A stretch of 64,000 nucleotides of DNA. It comes from Piscinibacterium candidicorallinum. GTDB lineage: Bacteria > Pseudomonadota > Gammaproteobacteria > Burkholderiales > Burkholderiaceae_C. The notes under the pieces were generated by a model that was given only the letters and a program-made list of their open reading frames with translations, did not search any database and was not told the DNA's origin. The stretch covers positions 2,976,001 through 3,040,000 of the forward strand of contig NZ_CP180191.1 of assembly GCF_047549485.1 (NCBI RefSeq), in the 5' to 3' direction. The translations under genes and the position numbers were made by a program. This document shows, in pieces, positions 34,477 to 44,260 of the stretch. Every line of letters starts with the position of its first letter. Position 1 is the stretch's first letter.

Positions 34477-35400
34477 TCAGAAACGGTAGCCCACGCTGAT
34501 GGCGAACACGGTGGGGTCCAGTTTGAGGTCCAGCTGGCGCTCGAAGGTCCCCAGGCTGCCGCCACGACGCTGCGCGATGTCATTCAGGATGCCGGTCACC
34601 ACCGGGCCAAGCAGCGCATTGTTTGCCAGGCCGGGCACAGGTGCCGGCGCGTCCTGCAGCACCGGGGAGTTGGCGGTGAGCCGGGTGTTGCGCGTGGTGA
34701 GCGTCGCGGTGGTCTTGACCTTCACATAGCCCACCGTGAAATTGACATGCAGGCGCTTGTCCACCTGCCACATGGCGCCTGCAAAGGCGGCCGGGCCGGT
34801 AGATGAACTCAGCTTGATGTCAGTGGGTCCGCCGGTATAGGCCTCCAGCGCCGGCGTGGCGCGGGCGCTGAAAAAGCGCGTGTAGTTCACACCCAGACCC
34901 AAAGACGGCCGGACGGTGGCGCTCGCGTCCCGGAAATAGCGATGCAGGACCAGCGTTGGCGGCAATTGCTTCACGGTGGCCACCGGCCCCAGGCGGGCGA
35001 TGGTGCCCTTGCCCGTGATGTCGTGCTTGAAGGGCGCCGCCAGCGCGATGGCTTCCAGCGCCCAGTCCGGCGTGAGGAAGCGGCCGAAGCTCAGGTAGGC
35101 CGAACTTGCGTTGCCCACGTCGGCCTGCACCCCTTTGGGGATGCCCACGTCCGGCACGCCGAGCAAGGCAAACAGGCCGTTATCGGCGGTGCGGATCACC
35201 GGGCCGGTCAGATCGCGGGCGTCGGATGAGCTGTCGTTGAGCTTGAGGTAGGCAAAGCCGCCGCGCACGAAATTCCTGTGCTCGCCTTCACCTTGCGCTG
35301 ACTGCTGCGCGCCCGCCATGAGGGGCATGCCCAGCGCCATGCCAAGCAGAACCCGCCTCAGGCCGCGCGCCAACCCCTCCTGCAGGGCCGTGCGTTGCAT
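34477..35400 (-). CDS. OmpW/AlkL-like outer membrane protein
   Basis: 307 residues from ATG 35400 (MQRTALQEGLARGLRR…), with a signal peptide ending in GAQQS. The C-terminus, LDPTVFAISVGYRF, ends with the aromatic residue needed for barrel assembly. The core (WALEAIALAAPFKHDITG, GLGVNYTRFF, FTVGYVKVKT) matches OmpW. AlkL, an OmpW homologue, brings alkanes across the outer membrane in Pseudomonas, and this gene is first in the alkB unit. It has a long inserted loop of about 50 residues near the end that OmpW lacks. Confidence 0.85.
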   Translation of the reverse strand: MQRTALQEGLARGLRRVLLGMALGMPLMAGAQQSAQGEGEHRNFVRGGFAYLKLNDSSSDARDLTGPVIRTADNGLFALLGVPDVGIPKGVQADVGNASSAYLSFGRFLTPDWALEAIALAAPFKHDITGKGTIARLGPVATVKQLPPTLVLHRYFRDASATVRPSLGLGVNYTRFFSARATPALEAYTGGPTDIKLSSSTGPAAFAGAMWQVDKRLHVNFTVGYVKVKTTATLTTRNTRLTANSPVLQDAPAPVPGLANNALLGPVVTGILNDIAQRRGGSLGTFERQLDLKLDPTVFAISVGYRF

Positions 35401-35583
35401 CCTGTCTCCTTCCGGTGCCGACCGATGCATGCTGCTGCGGTCGTGCGATCTTGTGAGCTGAACGGTAGCAATGCGTTTCACCCGGCGAAATGATTGAGAT
35501 GACACTGCACGCGGCGAGTGCGTCAGATGGATCACTTTCCAGCCCCAGCTACCGCATTTCGGGCAGTCGATAAACTGCCCGGC

Positions 35584-36384
35584 ATGGCCAGCAACCAGTA
35601 CGAAACCTTCATGCGCCACGTCTTCGAGGCGGGCGTGAACAAGACCGACCGCACGGGCACCGGCACCAAGAGCGTGTTCGGCTACCAGATGCGCTTTGAC
35701 CTGCGCGAAGGCTTTCCGCTGGTCACCACCAAGAAGGTGCACCTCAAGAGCATCATCTACGAACTGCTCTGGTTCCTGCGTGGCGACTCGAACGCCCGCT
35801 GGCTGCAGGAGCGTGGTGTAACCATCTGGGACGAATGGGCGAAGCCGGACGGCGACCTCGGCCCCGTTTACGGTGTGCAGTGGCGCAGCTGGCCCACGCC
35901 CGATGGCGGCCACATCGACCAGATCGCCCAGGTGATCGACACGCTCAAGAAGAACCCGGATTCGCGGCGCATCATCGTCAGCGCCTGGAACGTGGCCGAT
36001 CTGCCGAAGATGGCGCTGATGCCTTGCCACGCTTTCTTCCAGTTCTATGTGGCCGACGGAAAACTCAGCTGCCAGCTCTACCAGCGCAGCGCCGACATCT
36101 TCCTGGGCGTGCCGTTCAACATTGCCAGCTACGCCCTGCTCACCCACATGGTGGCGCAGCAGTGCGACCTGGAGGTGGGCGAATTCATCTGGACCGGCGG
36201 CGACTGCCACATCTACAGCAACCACCACGAGCAGGTGGCCACGCAGCTCGCCCGCGAGCCCTTCCCCTACCCCAAGCTAAACATCAAGCGCCGCCCGGCA
36301 TCGATCTTTGATTACGAGTTCGAGGACTTCGAGGTGGTGGGGTATCAGCATCACGCGGCCATAAAAGCTCCAGTCGCGGTGTAG
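35584..36384 (+). CDS. thyA: Thymidylate synthase
   Basis: Methylates dUMP to dTMP with methylene-tetrahydrofolate. The 266-residue protein starts MASNQYETFMRHVFEAGVNK and includes DRTGTGTKSVFG, the active-site Cys in LMPCHAFFQFYV, and WTGGDCHIYSNH. The frame is open from 35518, but ATG 35584 gives the normal length. folA begins 2 bp after its stop, which couples the two folate-cycle steps. Confidence 0.96.
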   Translation: MASNQYETFMRHVFEAGVNKTDRTGTGTKSVFGYQMRFDLREGFPLVTTKKVHLKSIIYELLWFLRGDSNARWLQERGVTIWDEWAKPDGDLGPVYGVQWRSWPTPDGGHIDQIAQVIDTLKKNPDSRRIIVSAWNVADLPKMALMPCHAFFQFYVADGKLSCQLYQRSADIFLGVPFNIASYALLTHMVAQQCDLEVGEFIWTGGDCHIYSNHHEQVATQLAREPFPYPKLNIKRRPASIFDYEFEDFEVVGYQHHAAIKAPVAV

Positions 36385-36386
36385 CC

Positions 36387-36905
36387 ATGCTCTCCCTCAT
36401 CCTCGCCCGCGCCGCCAATGGCGTCATTGGCGCCCATAACGCCCTGCCCTGGCATCTGGCAGAGGACATGGCGCACTTCAAGGCGCTGACGCTGGGCAAG
36501 CCGGTGGTCATGGGCCGCAAGACCTGGGATAGCCTGCCGCCGCGATTTCGGCCGCTGCCGGGCAGACAGAACATCGTGGTCACGCGCAATGCGGCGTGGC
36601 GTGCAGAAGGCGCGGCCGTGGTGCATTCGCTGGCGGATGCGCTCGCCGCAGCCGGTGATGCGCCGGAAGTGATGCTGATCGGCGGCGCGCAGCTCTATGC
36701 CGAAGGCTTGCCGATCGCGCAGCGCGTGTATCTCACCGAGATCGAGCGCGAGTACGAAGGCGACGCCTTCTTCCCGCTGCTGCCCGCCTTCCAGTGGCGC
36801 GAAGTGGCGCGCGAAGATCACGTGAGCGAGAAGGATACGAGCCTGGCCTTCAGCTTCGTGACCTATGAGCGCGCGACAGCATCACCCGAGTCTCAGCGCG
36901 GCTGA
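36387..36905 (+). CDS. folA: Dihydrofolate reductase
   Basis: 172 residues: MLSLILARAANGVIGAHNALPWHLAEDM with the catalytic acid in EDM, LGKPVVMGRKTWDSLP and VMLIGGAQLYAEGLPIAQRVYLTEI. Regenerates tetrahydrofolate consumed by thyA directly upstream. All expected folate and NADPH contact segments are present. Confidence 0.95.
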   Translation: MLSLILARAANGVIGAHNALPWHLAEDMAHFKALTLGKPVVMGRKTWDSLPPRFRPLPGRQNIVVTRNAAWRAEGAAVVHSLADALAAAGDAPEVMLIGGAQLYAEGLPIAQRVYLTEIEREYEGDAFFPLLPAFQWREVAREDHVSEKDTSLAFSFVTYERATASPESQRG

Positions 36906-36908
36906 AGC

Positions 36909-37727
36909 GTGAGCGGCGCAAGCAATCTGGACCTGCAGCGCGCGCTGCACATTGCGCTGGCCGGTGCACAGGCTGGGGCCGGGGTCATCCGCAAGGGCGC
37001 TGAACAACGCGCCAGCCTCGTGATCGACACCAAGAGCCCGCGCGACTTTGTCAGCCGGGTGGACCGCGATGCGGAAGCCGCCATCCTCGCGGTGCTGCAA
37101 GCGGCCTATCCGGAGCACGCCGTCCTCGCCGAGGAAACTGGCGTTCAACGGCCGGGCGCGAGCCCTTGGCAGTGGATCATCGACCCGCTGGATGGCACCA
37201 CCAACTTCCTGCACGGCGTGCCGGCCTACGCGGTCTCGATCGCACTCACGCACCTGGGCGAGCCTCAGGTGGCCGTGGTGCTGGACGTGGCCCATGCCGA
37301 GACCTTCACCGCCATCCGCGGCGGTGGCGCAAAGCTGAACAACACCCCCATCCACGTCACGTCCTGTGCGCGACTGGATGAATCATTGATCGGCACCGGC
37401 TTCGCCTTCCGGCCGGACCAGGACTTCGATCTGTACACGCGCCTGTTCAAGGCGGTGGCGAAACACACTGCCGGCCTGCGCCGGCCAGGCTCGGCGGCCA
37501 TCGATCTGGCCTGGGTCGCCTGCGGGCGGTATGACGGCTTCTTTGAAGTCGGCCTGAAGCCCTGGGACATGGCCGCCGGCCACCTGCTGGTGACCGAAGC
37601 CGGCGGCATGGTGAGCGACTTTGCCGGCGCCTCGCTGGTGCAGGGCGGGCAACTTGCGCCCTCGCCGCTGCTTGCCAGCAACGGCTTGTTGCACGAAGCG
37701 CTCCGCAACCTGCTGGCAAACGCCTGA
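36909..37727 (+). CDS. Inositol monophosphatase family protein
   Basis: 272 residues from a GTG start. Metal-binding motifs are LAEETG near residue 75, WIIDPLDGTTNFLHGVP near 92 and WDMAAGHLLVTEAGG near 217, the three IMPase signatures. Bacterial members include SuhB, which also binds ribosomal antitermination complexes. Which role applies here cannot be told. It starts 3 bp after folA. Confidence 0.9.
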   Translation: MSGASNLDLQRALHIALAGAQAGAGVIRKGAEQRASLVIDTKSPRDFVSRVDRDAEAAILAVLQAAYPEHAVLAEETGVQRPGASPWQWIIDPLDGTTNFLHGVPAYAVSIALTHLGEPQVAVVLDVAHAETFTAIRGGGAKLNNTPIHVTSCARLDESLIGTGFAFRPDQDFDLYTRLFKAVAKHTAGLRRPGSAAIDLAWVACGRYDGFFEVGLKPWDMAAGHLLVTEAGGMVSDFAGASLVQGGQLAPSPLLASNGLLHEALRNLLANA

Positions 37728-37817
37728 TCACGGCGCTGATTGAATAAGCTGACGGCATCGCGCCGCGCTTGCGCGCCGGCAGCACGCACTCAAACGCACT
37801 CAAACAACGGAGATCCC

Positions 37818-38483
37818 ATGCGTTCCACGACCCTTGCCCTGTCCGCCCTCGCCACCGCACTGCTCGTCGGGGCGTCATTTTCTGCGCACGCCGGCGGCAT
37901 CGGCGTGCGCGCCGGCACCAACGGCGTGGGTGGTGACATCGGCTGGGACGTGCTGCCCACGCTCAAGGCGCGCCTGGGCTACAGCGCGGGCAAGACCAAC
38001 TTCACGGTGGACGACACCAGCATCAACTACGACGGCAAGCTCAAGCTCTCGCAGCCCGCGCTGTTTCTGGACTTCACTCCGTTGGGGCCTTTTCGCATTA
38101 CGGCCGGCCTGATCGGCAGCGGCAGCAAGGTACAGGTCACCGGCAAGCCCTCGGGTGGCAATTACGTCATCAACGGCGTGACCTACAGCGCCGCGCAGAT
38201 CGGCACGGTGACGGGTGAACTGCGTGCAAAGAACAGCCTGTCTCCTTACCTAGGCGTGGGCTACGGCAACGTGAGCGGGCTGGGCGTGAACTTCTACGTG
38301 GATCTGGGTGTGCAGGCCACTGGCGGCGCCAAGGCCACGGTGAATGCGTCCTGCGGCAGCCTGTCCGCCGCGGACTGCAACACCCTGCGCAGCAACCTCA
38401 ACGCAGAAGCCGCGCGGCTCGCAGGGAGCAACTCCCTGAAGTACTACCCGGTGGCGTCGATTGGCGTGACCGTCGGTTTCTGA
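37818..38483 (+). CDS. Outer membrane beta-barrel protein (unassigned)
   Basis: 221 residues starting MRSTTLALSALATALLVGAS, with a signal peptide cleaved after SAHA. It has alternating beta-strand segments and a C-terminal YYPVASIGVTVGF ending in Phe, which suggests an 8-stranded barrel. ATG 37818 is preceded by GGAGATCCC. Pairs of Cys near the C-terminus (NASCGSLSAADC) may form a disulfide. The specific family is not clear. Confidence 0.75.
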   Translation: MRSTTLALSALATALLVGASFSAHAGGIGVRAGTNGVGGDIGWDVLPTLKARLGYSAGKTNFTVDDTSINYDGKLKLSQPALFLDFTPLGPFRITAGLIGSGSKVQVTGKPSGGNYVINGVTYSAAQIGTVTGELRAKNSLSPYLGVGYGNVSGLGVNFYVDLGVQATGGAKATVNASCGSLSAADCNTLRSNLNAEAARLAGSNSLKYYPVASIGVTVGF

Positions 38484-39091
38484 GTCCGCGACTGATCAGC
38501 GGCCGAATATGACTTAAACGCAAGCCACTGTTCGGCTTTATCGCGCTTCCATTGCGCGGTAATCCACAATTCAGACCCCCAGATTTCGCGGCCGAAATCA
38601 ATTGTTTTTGAGACGCTGCTTGCTGGATTCGCGCCGGTGCGACGCGGCCTTCGGCTGATCGGCGCGCGCCAGAGCATTGCTCGGCGCGGGGCGCGCAGTA
38701 CACCGGCTGCTCGTTGCACGAGCCCCGCCCACGCAATGCAGCACGTCAGACTCTCAGCCGCGGCGAGCAGGCCACCCGCACCGACACGTCCAATCCCGGC
38801 CCCCCGGGACCGCGTGGCCTCCGCTCCCGCACCAATCCATTCAGCGTTCGGCGAAATAGCCGTTTCGCTTGAGTTGCGGCAAATTTGCGCCGACAACAGC
38901 ACTGTGTAATGCGCTGTGCTGAAGTTGATTGCGATTTATTCTCCACACACAGGGGTTTGCATGGGGGTGTTTCCCCCTGTCGATCGCTACGTTTTTGAGT
39001 CAAGATCAACAAAGTTGACAGTTTTGACAGCCGGCATGCTCCCCCGCCGCGAGACATCGTCGTTCCACCGCCCGATTCTTCGATTGCCCGA
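38484..39091. other. Non-coding region upstream of the sucrose cluster
   Basis: About 600 bp with no supported gene. The right end is AT-richer, with TTGACA-like hexamers around 39013-39027 that may form the promoter of the LacI-family gene. I see no hairpin-repeat copy and no RNA family here. Confidence 0.5.
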
Positions 39092-40180
39092 ATGAACTCC
39101 GATCAAGACAGCAAGACCCCACCCCAAGCAAGCGCTGAGTCTGGCCGCCCAGCGGAGCATCGGCGGCCGCAGATGGCTGACCTGGCTCGCCTCGCCGGCG
39201 TGTCGGTGGCCACGGTGTCGCGTGCACTGAACGGCAGCACCGAGGTCAGCGAGGCCACGCGCAATCGCATCAGCGAACTCGCGCGGCAGATGAACTACAC
39301 GATCAACCTCAGTGCAAAGAATCTGCGCACGCGGCAGAACCGCACCGTGGCGGTCGTGATCCCCTACGACAGCACCTCGCGCCAGCACGTGAGCGAGCCC
39401 TTCTTCCTGACGATGATGGGCAGCCTGGCCGACAGCCTCACCAGCCGCGGCTACGACATGCTGCTTTCGCGCGTGGACGCCGAGAAGCTCGACATGGCCG
39501 CCTCGCTGTACGACAGCGGCACGGCCATCGGCATCATCATGATCGGCCAGTGGCACCACCACGATCAGCTCAACGTCATGGCAGCGCGCAATGTGCCGCT
39601 GGTGGTCTGGGGCGCGCAGCTGGCGCAGCAGATCTACTGCAGCGTGGGTGGCGACAACTTTGACGGCGGCGCCAAGGCCACGCGCCATCTCATCGAGCAG
39701 GGTCGCAAGCGCATTGCCTTCCTTGGCGACCCGGACCTGCCCGAAGTGATGCTGCGCCACCGCGGCTACGAACATGCACTGCGCGAAGCGGGCATGCAGC
39801 CTGATCCGCGCCTGCTGCTCAAGCAGCCCTTCGAGGCCAACATGGCCAGCGACGCAGTACGCCGCCTGGTGGCCGATGGGGTGGCCTTCGATGCGCTCTT
39901 TGCGTGCAGCGATGTGCTTGCCGTGGCGGCCATCCACGCCCTGCGCTCCAGCGGCCGCTCCGTGCCCAGGGAGGTGGCGGTGGTCGGCTATGACGACGTC
40001 GAGTGGGCACGCCACGCCGAACCGCCGCTGACCACGATCCGCCAGCCCTTTGCCAACGCAGGGGCAGAAATCGTCGATGCCCTGCTGCAGCAGCTCTCCG
40101 GTCAGAAGGTGCCGCCGCGCACCCTGCGCGTGGAGCTGGTAGTTCGCAACAGCTCGATCGCCGGCAGCGCCGAGCGCTAG
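39092..40180 (+). CDS. LacI family transcriptional regulator of the sucrose cluster
   Basis: 362 residues with an N-terminal extension of 28 residues before the LacI helix-turn-helix (MADLARLAGVSVATVSRALNGSTEVSEATRNRI). The periplasmic-binding-protein-like ligand domain follows, with VAVVGYDDVEWARHAEPPLTTIRQP. It precedes the TonB receptor, fructokinase, transporter and sucrose phosphorylase, all on the plus strand, so it probably responds to sucrose or a derived sugar phosphate. Confidence 0.92.
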   Translation: MNSDQDSKTPPQASAESGRPAEHRRPQMADLARLAGVSVATVSRALNGSTEVSEATRNRISELARQMNYTINLSAKNLRTRQNRTVAVVIPYDSTSRQHVSEPFFLTMMGSLADSLTSRGYDMLLSRVDAEKLDMAASLYDSGTAIGIIMIGQWHHHDQLNVMAARNVPLVVWGAQLAQQIYCSVGGDNFDGGAKATRHLIEQGRKRIAFLGDPDLPEVMLRHRGYEHALREAGMQPDPRLLLKQPFEANMASDAVRRLVADGVAFDALFACSDVLAVAAIHALRSSGRSVPREVAVVGYDDVEWARHAEPPLTTIRQPFANAGAEIVDALLQQLSGQKVPPRTLRVELVVRNSSIAGSAER

Positions 40181-40648
40181 GCGCCGCGAACGGTTCCGGG
40201 GCGCGCCAGACGACGTGCACACCCCGGCGCAAGATCCCGCATCAGCCTTCAGCAACCGCCTCGCACGCTCGGTCGCAATCCTTTGCGAACTGAGCAATGG
40301 CTTGTTCGTCAATGAACGAAGTCGTCATTCGCGATCACATCCATGCACACCACATTCGCTTGCGCGATGCAGCAATCCGGATTCAGGCGAAACAACGCCT
40401 CAGCGCGAGGTATTTACTCACCTCGTTGAACGGCGAATCATGTTGCGACCCAGCATGAAAAGCGTGAACCCGCGACGTCGCAAACGATTGCGTTTTGAAT
40501 TCAGCCTGCGTACAGTCGATCGCCGTGGACAGCCCGCATCGATCGGTTGCACCATCGACGCAGACGGCAAGCCGCACCAGGAACGGGCACAAGACCCTCA
40601 CCCAAAAAGCCGTGCCCGGCACCGCACAGATCGCTCTTGGAGACATTG
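40181..40648 (+). promoter_or_regulatory. Control region of the sucrose receptor gene with candidate LacI-type operators
   Basis: 468 bp without a gene. Two imperfect palindromes centred on CG-containing cores may be operators: AATGAACGAAGTCGTCATT at 40311-40329 and GCAAACGATTGC at 40480-40491 (10 of 12 bases symmetric). LacI-family operators usually have such a central CG. No clear -10/-35 pair was identified. Confidence 0.3.
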
Positions 40649-42949
40649 ATGACGCCGACTTTCAAGCTCAGCCGTATCACGCTCGCCCTCACGGGCGCCT
40701 TCCTGCTCGGCGGCCAGGTGCTGGCCCAGACCGTGCAGCCCCCCGCAGCGCCCGCCACGGCGCCGGCGCAACAGACCGACGCCAACAAGGACGACCAGCT
40801 CAAGCTCGACAGCGTGGTGGTCACTGGCGCGGCTGTCGCCACCACCAAGATGCGCCAGTCGCTCTCGGTCTCCACGCTGAGCAACGAGCAGATCGAAAAG
40901 TCCGTCGCCACCAACGCCGCCGAAGTGCTGCGCTCGGTGCCCGGCGTACGCTCCGAGTCCAGCGCCGGTGAAGGCAACACCAACATCACCATGCGCGGCG
41001 CGCCGCTGTCTGCGGGTGGCTCGCGCTATGTCTCGCTGCAGGAAGACGGCCTGCCGGTGCTGCTGTTCGGCGACATCGCCTTCGCCACGCCCGACCAGTA
41101 TCTGCGTGCCGACGCGATGATCGATCGCCTGGAAGTGGTGCGCGGCGGTTCGGCCTCCACGCTTGCGAGCAATGGCCCGGCCGGCATCATCAACTTCATC
41201 TCCAAGACCGGCGAGGACAAGGGTGGCATGGCCAGCCTGGGCGTGGGTCTGGACTTTCGCCAGTACCGCCTCGAGTTCACCCAGGGTGGCAAGGCCTCCG
41301 ACACGGTGCGTTATCAGGTCGGCGGCTTCTGGCGCGTGGGCGAGGCCTCCGGCCGCAACGCCAACTTCAATGCCGAGAATGGCGGCCAGATCAAGGGCAA
41401 CGTCACCTTCATGCTCGGCGGCAATAACTACATCCGCGCCAGCCTGAAGGTCCTCAACGACAAGACGCCGACCTTCCTGCCCGTGCCCACGCGCCTGTCC
41501 GCCGATGGCCGCTCGATCCAGACCATCCCGGGCATTGATCCGCGCAACGCATTCTTCGTCACCAACGCCTTCAACCGCGACGTGGTGCTCGACCGCAACA
41601 ACCAGCAGGTCGTCACCGACCCGCGCGACGGCCTGCACATGAAGTCCACGGCGCTGGGCCTCGAAGCCGGCTTTGATCTGGGCAGCATCCGCATCGAGAA
41701 CCGTTTCCGCTACGCCGACAACGGCGGCCGCTTCATCGGCGTGTTTCCGGCCTCCGACGGCCCGGCCGTGCCCGCCAGCGTCGGCGGCCCGCTGCCCGCG
41801 GACCGCTTTGTGGGCCACATCTTCAACACCTCGCTGGACAGCCTCGACAACGTCTTCAACGACCTGAAGGCCAGCTACAAGATCAGCCTGGGCGGAAAGG
41901 ACAGCCTGACCGTCACCGGCGGCCTGTTCTACGGCAAGCAGGACATTGCCCAGACCTGGTACTGGAACGGCTACGTGTTCGCGCTCAACGGCGACAACCC
42001 GCGGAACTTCGGTCAGCTCGGCACGCTGCCCACACCCATCTGGGGCAACTTCATCCGCTCCTGGGACTCCAGCTACACCCAGACCGCGCCCTACGCAGCG
42101 CTCACCTGGGATGCCGGCGCGCTGACCGTGGACGCGAGCCTGCGCAGCGACCGCAACAAGGGCTCGGGCTACCAGTTGCCCGACGGCTACACCGCAGCCA
42201 CCGGCGGCTTCGACACCCGCACGCGCAACAACTTCAACTACTCGATCTCCAAGACCAGCTACTCAGTGGGCGCGAACTATCAGCTCGACCGCAATCTGGC
42301 GGCCTTTGCTCGCGTGAGTTCCGGTGTCAGCTTCATGGGTGACCGCGTCCTGGGGGCGGCCACGGCCCGCACCGCCATCCCCTTCAACGAACTGACGCAG
42401 CAGGAGCTGGGCGTGAAGATCCGCAGCGGCGGCCTGAGCGCCTTCATCACTGCCTTCAACGCCAAGACCAAGGAAGGTTGTGCGTTCGAAGCCTCCACCC
42501 AGCGCACCCTGTGCGACAACTACAGCGCACGCGGCGTGGAAGCCGAGCTGGGCCTGCGCGCCGGTGCGTTCCGCCTGACCTCGGGTGTCACCCTCACCGA
42601 CGCCAGCATCGATGGCGGCCCGAACAACGGCAAGACGCCGCGCCGTCAGGCTGACGTCGTGTATTCGATCGCCCCGAGCTACTCCGTGGGCAACGCTGAA
42701 ATCGGCGCCGCGATCATCGGCACGACCAAGTCCTACGCGCAGAACGACAACGTCGTCGTGCTGCCGGGCTACACGGTGGTGAACGCCTTCCTGAACTACA
42801 GCATCAGCGACAACCTGCTGCTCAACGTCGGCGTCAACAACCTGTTCAACAAACTTGGCTACACCGAAGGCGAAGGTCAAAACGGCTTCTTCGTGGCCCG
42901 TTCGATCAACGGCCGTACGGCGCGCGCCACGATCAAGTACCTGTTCTGA
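40649..42949 (+). CDS. TonB-dependent outer membrane receptor, probably for sucrose
   Basis: 766 residues from ATG 40649 (MTPTFKLSRITLALTGAFLL) with a signal peptide ending VLAQ. The plug domain has LDSVVVTGAAV (TonB-box-like region), VLRSVPGVRSESS and MIDRLEVVRGGSASTLASNGPAGIINFISK. The barrel ends with ARATIKYLF, the usual C-terminal Phe. Substrate is inferred from the LacI regulator, fructokinase and sucrose phosphorylase nearby. The energising ExbB-ExbD pair at 47440-48580 is also close. Confidence 0.9.
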   Translation: MTPTFKLSRITLALTGAFLLGGQVLAQTVQPPAAPATAPAQQTDANKDDQLKLDSVVVTGAAVATTKMRQSLSVSTLSNEQIEKSVATNAAEVLRSVPGVRSESSAGEGNTNITMRGAPLSAGGSRYVSLQEDGLPVLLFGDIAFATPDQYLRADAMIDRLEVVRGGSASTLASNGPAGIINFISKTGEDKGGMASLGVGLDFRQYRLEFTQGGKASDTVRYQVGGFWRVGEASGRNANFNAENGGQIKGNVTFMLGGNNYIRASLKVLNDKTPTFLPVPTRLSADGRSIQTIPGIDPRNAFFVTNAFNRDVVLDRNNQQVVTDPRDGLHMKSTALGLEAGFDLGSIRIENRFRYADNGGRFIGVFPASDGPAVPASVGGPLPADRFVGHIFNTSLDSLDNVFNDLKASYKISLGGKDSLTVTGGLFYGKQDIAQTWYWNGYVFALNGDNPRNFGQLGTLPTPIWGNFIRSWDSSYTQTAPYAALTWDAGALTVDASLRSDRNKGSGYQLPDGYTAATGGFDTRTRNNFNYSISKTSYSVGANYQLDRNLAAFARVSSGVSFMGDRVLGAATARTAIPFNELTQQELGVKIRSGGLSAFITAFNAKTKEGCAFEASTQRTLCDNYSARGVEAELGLRAGAFRLTSGVTLTDASIDGGPNNGKTPRRQADVVYSIAPSYSVGNAEIGAAIIGTTKSYAQNDNVVVLPGYTVVNAFLNYSISDNLLLNVGVNNLFNKLGYTEGEGQNGFFVARSINGRTARATIKYLF

Positions 42950-42957
42950 GCACGACC

Positions 42958-42982
42958 CCGCACCCGGCGAACCCGGGTGCGG
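42958..42982 (+). terminator. Stem-loop after the TonB-dependent receptor
   Basis: A perfect 10-bp GC stem, CCGCACCCGG/CCGGGTGCGG, with a 5-nt loop, 8 bp after the stop. There is no U-run, so it may be an attenuating or mRNA-protecting hairpin that lowers expression of the downstream cytoplasmic genes relative to the receptor. Confidence 0.55.
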
Positions 42983-43159
42983 ATCGAATGACCCAGCGAA
43001 TGCCTTCGGGGTGGTTCTGCCCCGAGTTGCCCCGGGGGCTTCGCGTTTTCCAAACGGCCGCGCCTTCGGTGGTGCACCCGGTCACAAGCCGGGCCACTGC
43101 AGCGCATGACGGGCAGGACGCTCGGTCTCCTCCGTGTCCCTGATTCAGCTTTCCCTCTG

Positions 43160-44230
43160 ATGACTCCGTATCCGGACTCCGCGCAGACGCACGAACCGCT
43201 CCCTTCCCCGGGCGGCGTGCTGCTGATCGGCGAGGCGCTGGCCGATTCTTTTCCCGAACACACGGTCATCGGGGGTGCGCCCTTCAATGTGGCGCGCAAC
43301 CTCGGTGCTCTGGGCCTGGCGCCCTGCTTTGTGAGCCGCGTGGGCCATGACGCCCTGGGCCGAGAGATCGCGGCACAGTGCGCCGCCTTTGGTGTGGCTA
43401 CCGCCGGCCTGCAGATCGACTCCGCGCTGGCCACAGGTGTGGTGGATGTGCACATGAACGGCAGCGCGCACAGCTTCCACATCCGCGAGAACGCTGCCTG
43501 GGACGCCATCGACAGCACCACGGCCGTGGCCTGTGTGCGCGCGGCACAACCGGCGTGGATCGGCTTTGGCACGCTCGCCCAGCGCGATGCCCGCTCCCGT
43601 GCCGCGCTCTATGGTGCACTGGCTGCCAGTTCGGCACGTCGTTTTCTTGACCTGAACCTGCGCACGCTGCCTGAAGGCGGCGTGCGCAACCGCGAGTTGT
43701 CCGAGGCCAGCCTGGCGCTGGCGCAGGTGGTCAAGGTGAATGACGAGGAACTGGCGCAGCTGCTGGGCTGGTTCGGCCAGGACCCGGCGCCCGCGCTGCA
43801 GGACTTTGCGAGCCCCGATCATCTGGATGCCGTCGCCGCGCTGATGCAACGCTTTGACATCGAGCTGCTCGTCGTGACACGCGGCGCGCAGGGCTATGCG
43901 GCGTTTGGCCGATCAGCGCAGGGCCTTGGCGAGCTGCTGGCCGAGGGCAGCACACCCCGCGTGCAAGTCACAGACACCGTTGGCGCGGGCGATGCCTTTT
44001 CTGCCGTGCTGCTGGCCGGCCTCCTACACGACTGGCCGCTGACCACCACGCTGGCGCGTGCTGCCGAGTTTGCCGCCATGGTCTGCACATTGCGTGGCGC
44101 AGTCGCGGCCGATCCTGCGCACTACGCCCGCTGGCGGGCGCAGTGGCTTGGCACTGCAAGCAAAGCGGGCCACGGCAGCGCGACGGCAGGGGCAAGACCC
44201 GCAGCGCCCATCCACAGACACGCCGCCTGA
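43160..44230 (+). CDS. PfkB family sugar kinase, probable fructokinase
   Basis: 356 residues from ATG 43160 (MTPYPDSAQTHEPL). Substrate motif LLIGEALADSFPEHTVIGGAPFNVARNLGALG and the C-terminal ATP/anion-hole motif DTVGAGDAFSAVLLAG identify the ribokinase/PfkB family. In this cluster it would phosphorylate the fructose released by sucrose phosphorylase. The C-terminal 30 residues are basic and atypical. Confidence 0.9.
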   Translation: MTPYPDSAQTHEPLPSPGGVLLIGEALADSFPEHTVIGGAPFNVARNLGALGLAPCFVSRVGHDALGREIAAQCAAFGVATAGLQIDSALATGVVDVHMNGSAHSFHIRENAAWDAIDSTTAVACVRAAQPAWIGFGTLAQRDARSRAALYGALAASSARRFLDLNLRTLPEGGVRNRELSEASLALAQVVKVNDEELAQLLGWFGQDPAPALQDFASPDHLDAVAALMQRFDIELLVVTRGAQGYAAFGRSAQGLGELLAEGSTPRVQVTDTVGAGDAFSAVLLAGLLHDWPLTTTLARAAEFAAMVCTLRGAVAADPAHYARWRAQWLGTASKAGHGSATAGARPAAPIHRHAA

Positions 44231-44260
44231 CACATAGAGATCCCACCGGACACCCGCCTG

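Noticed and set aside
35401..36228. N-terminal extension of the OmpW-like gene to 36228
   Set aside because: The extension runs antisense to thyA; a proper signal peptide begins at ATG 35400.
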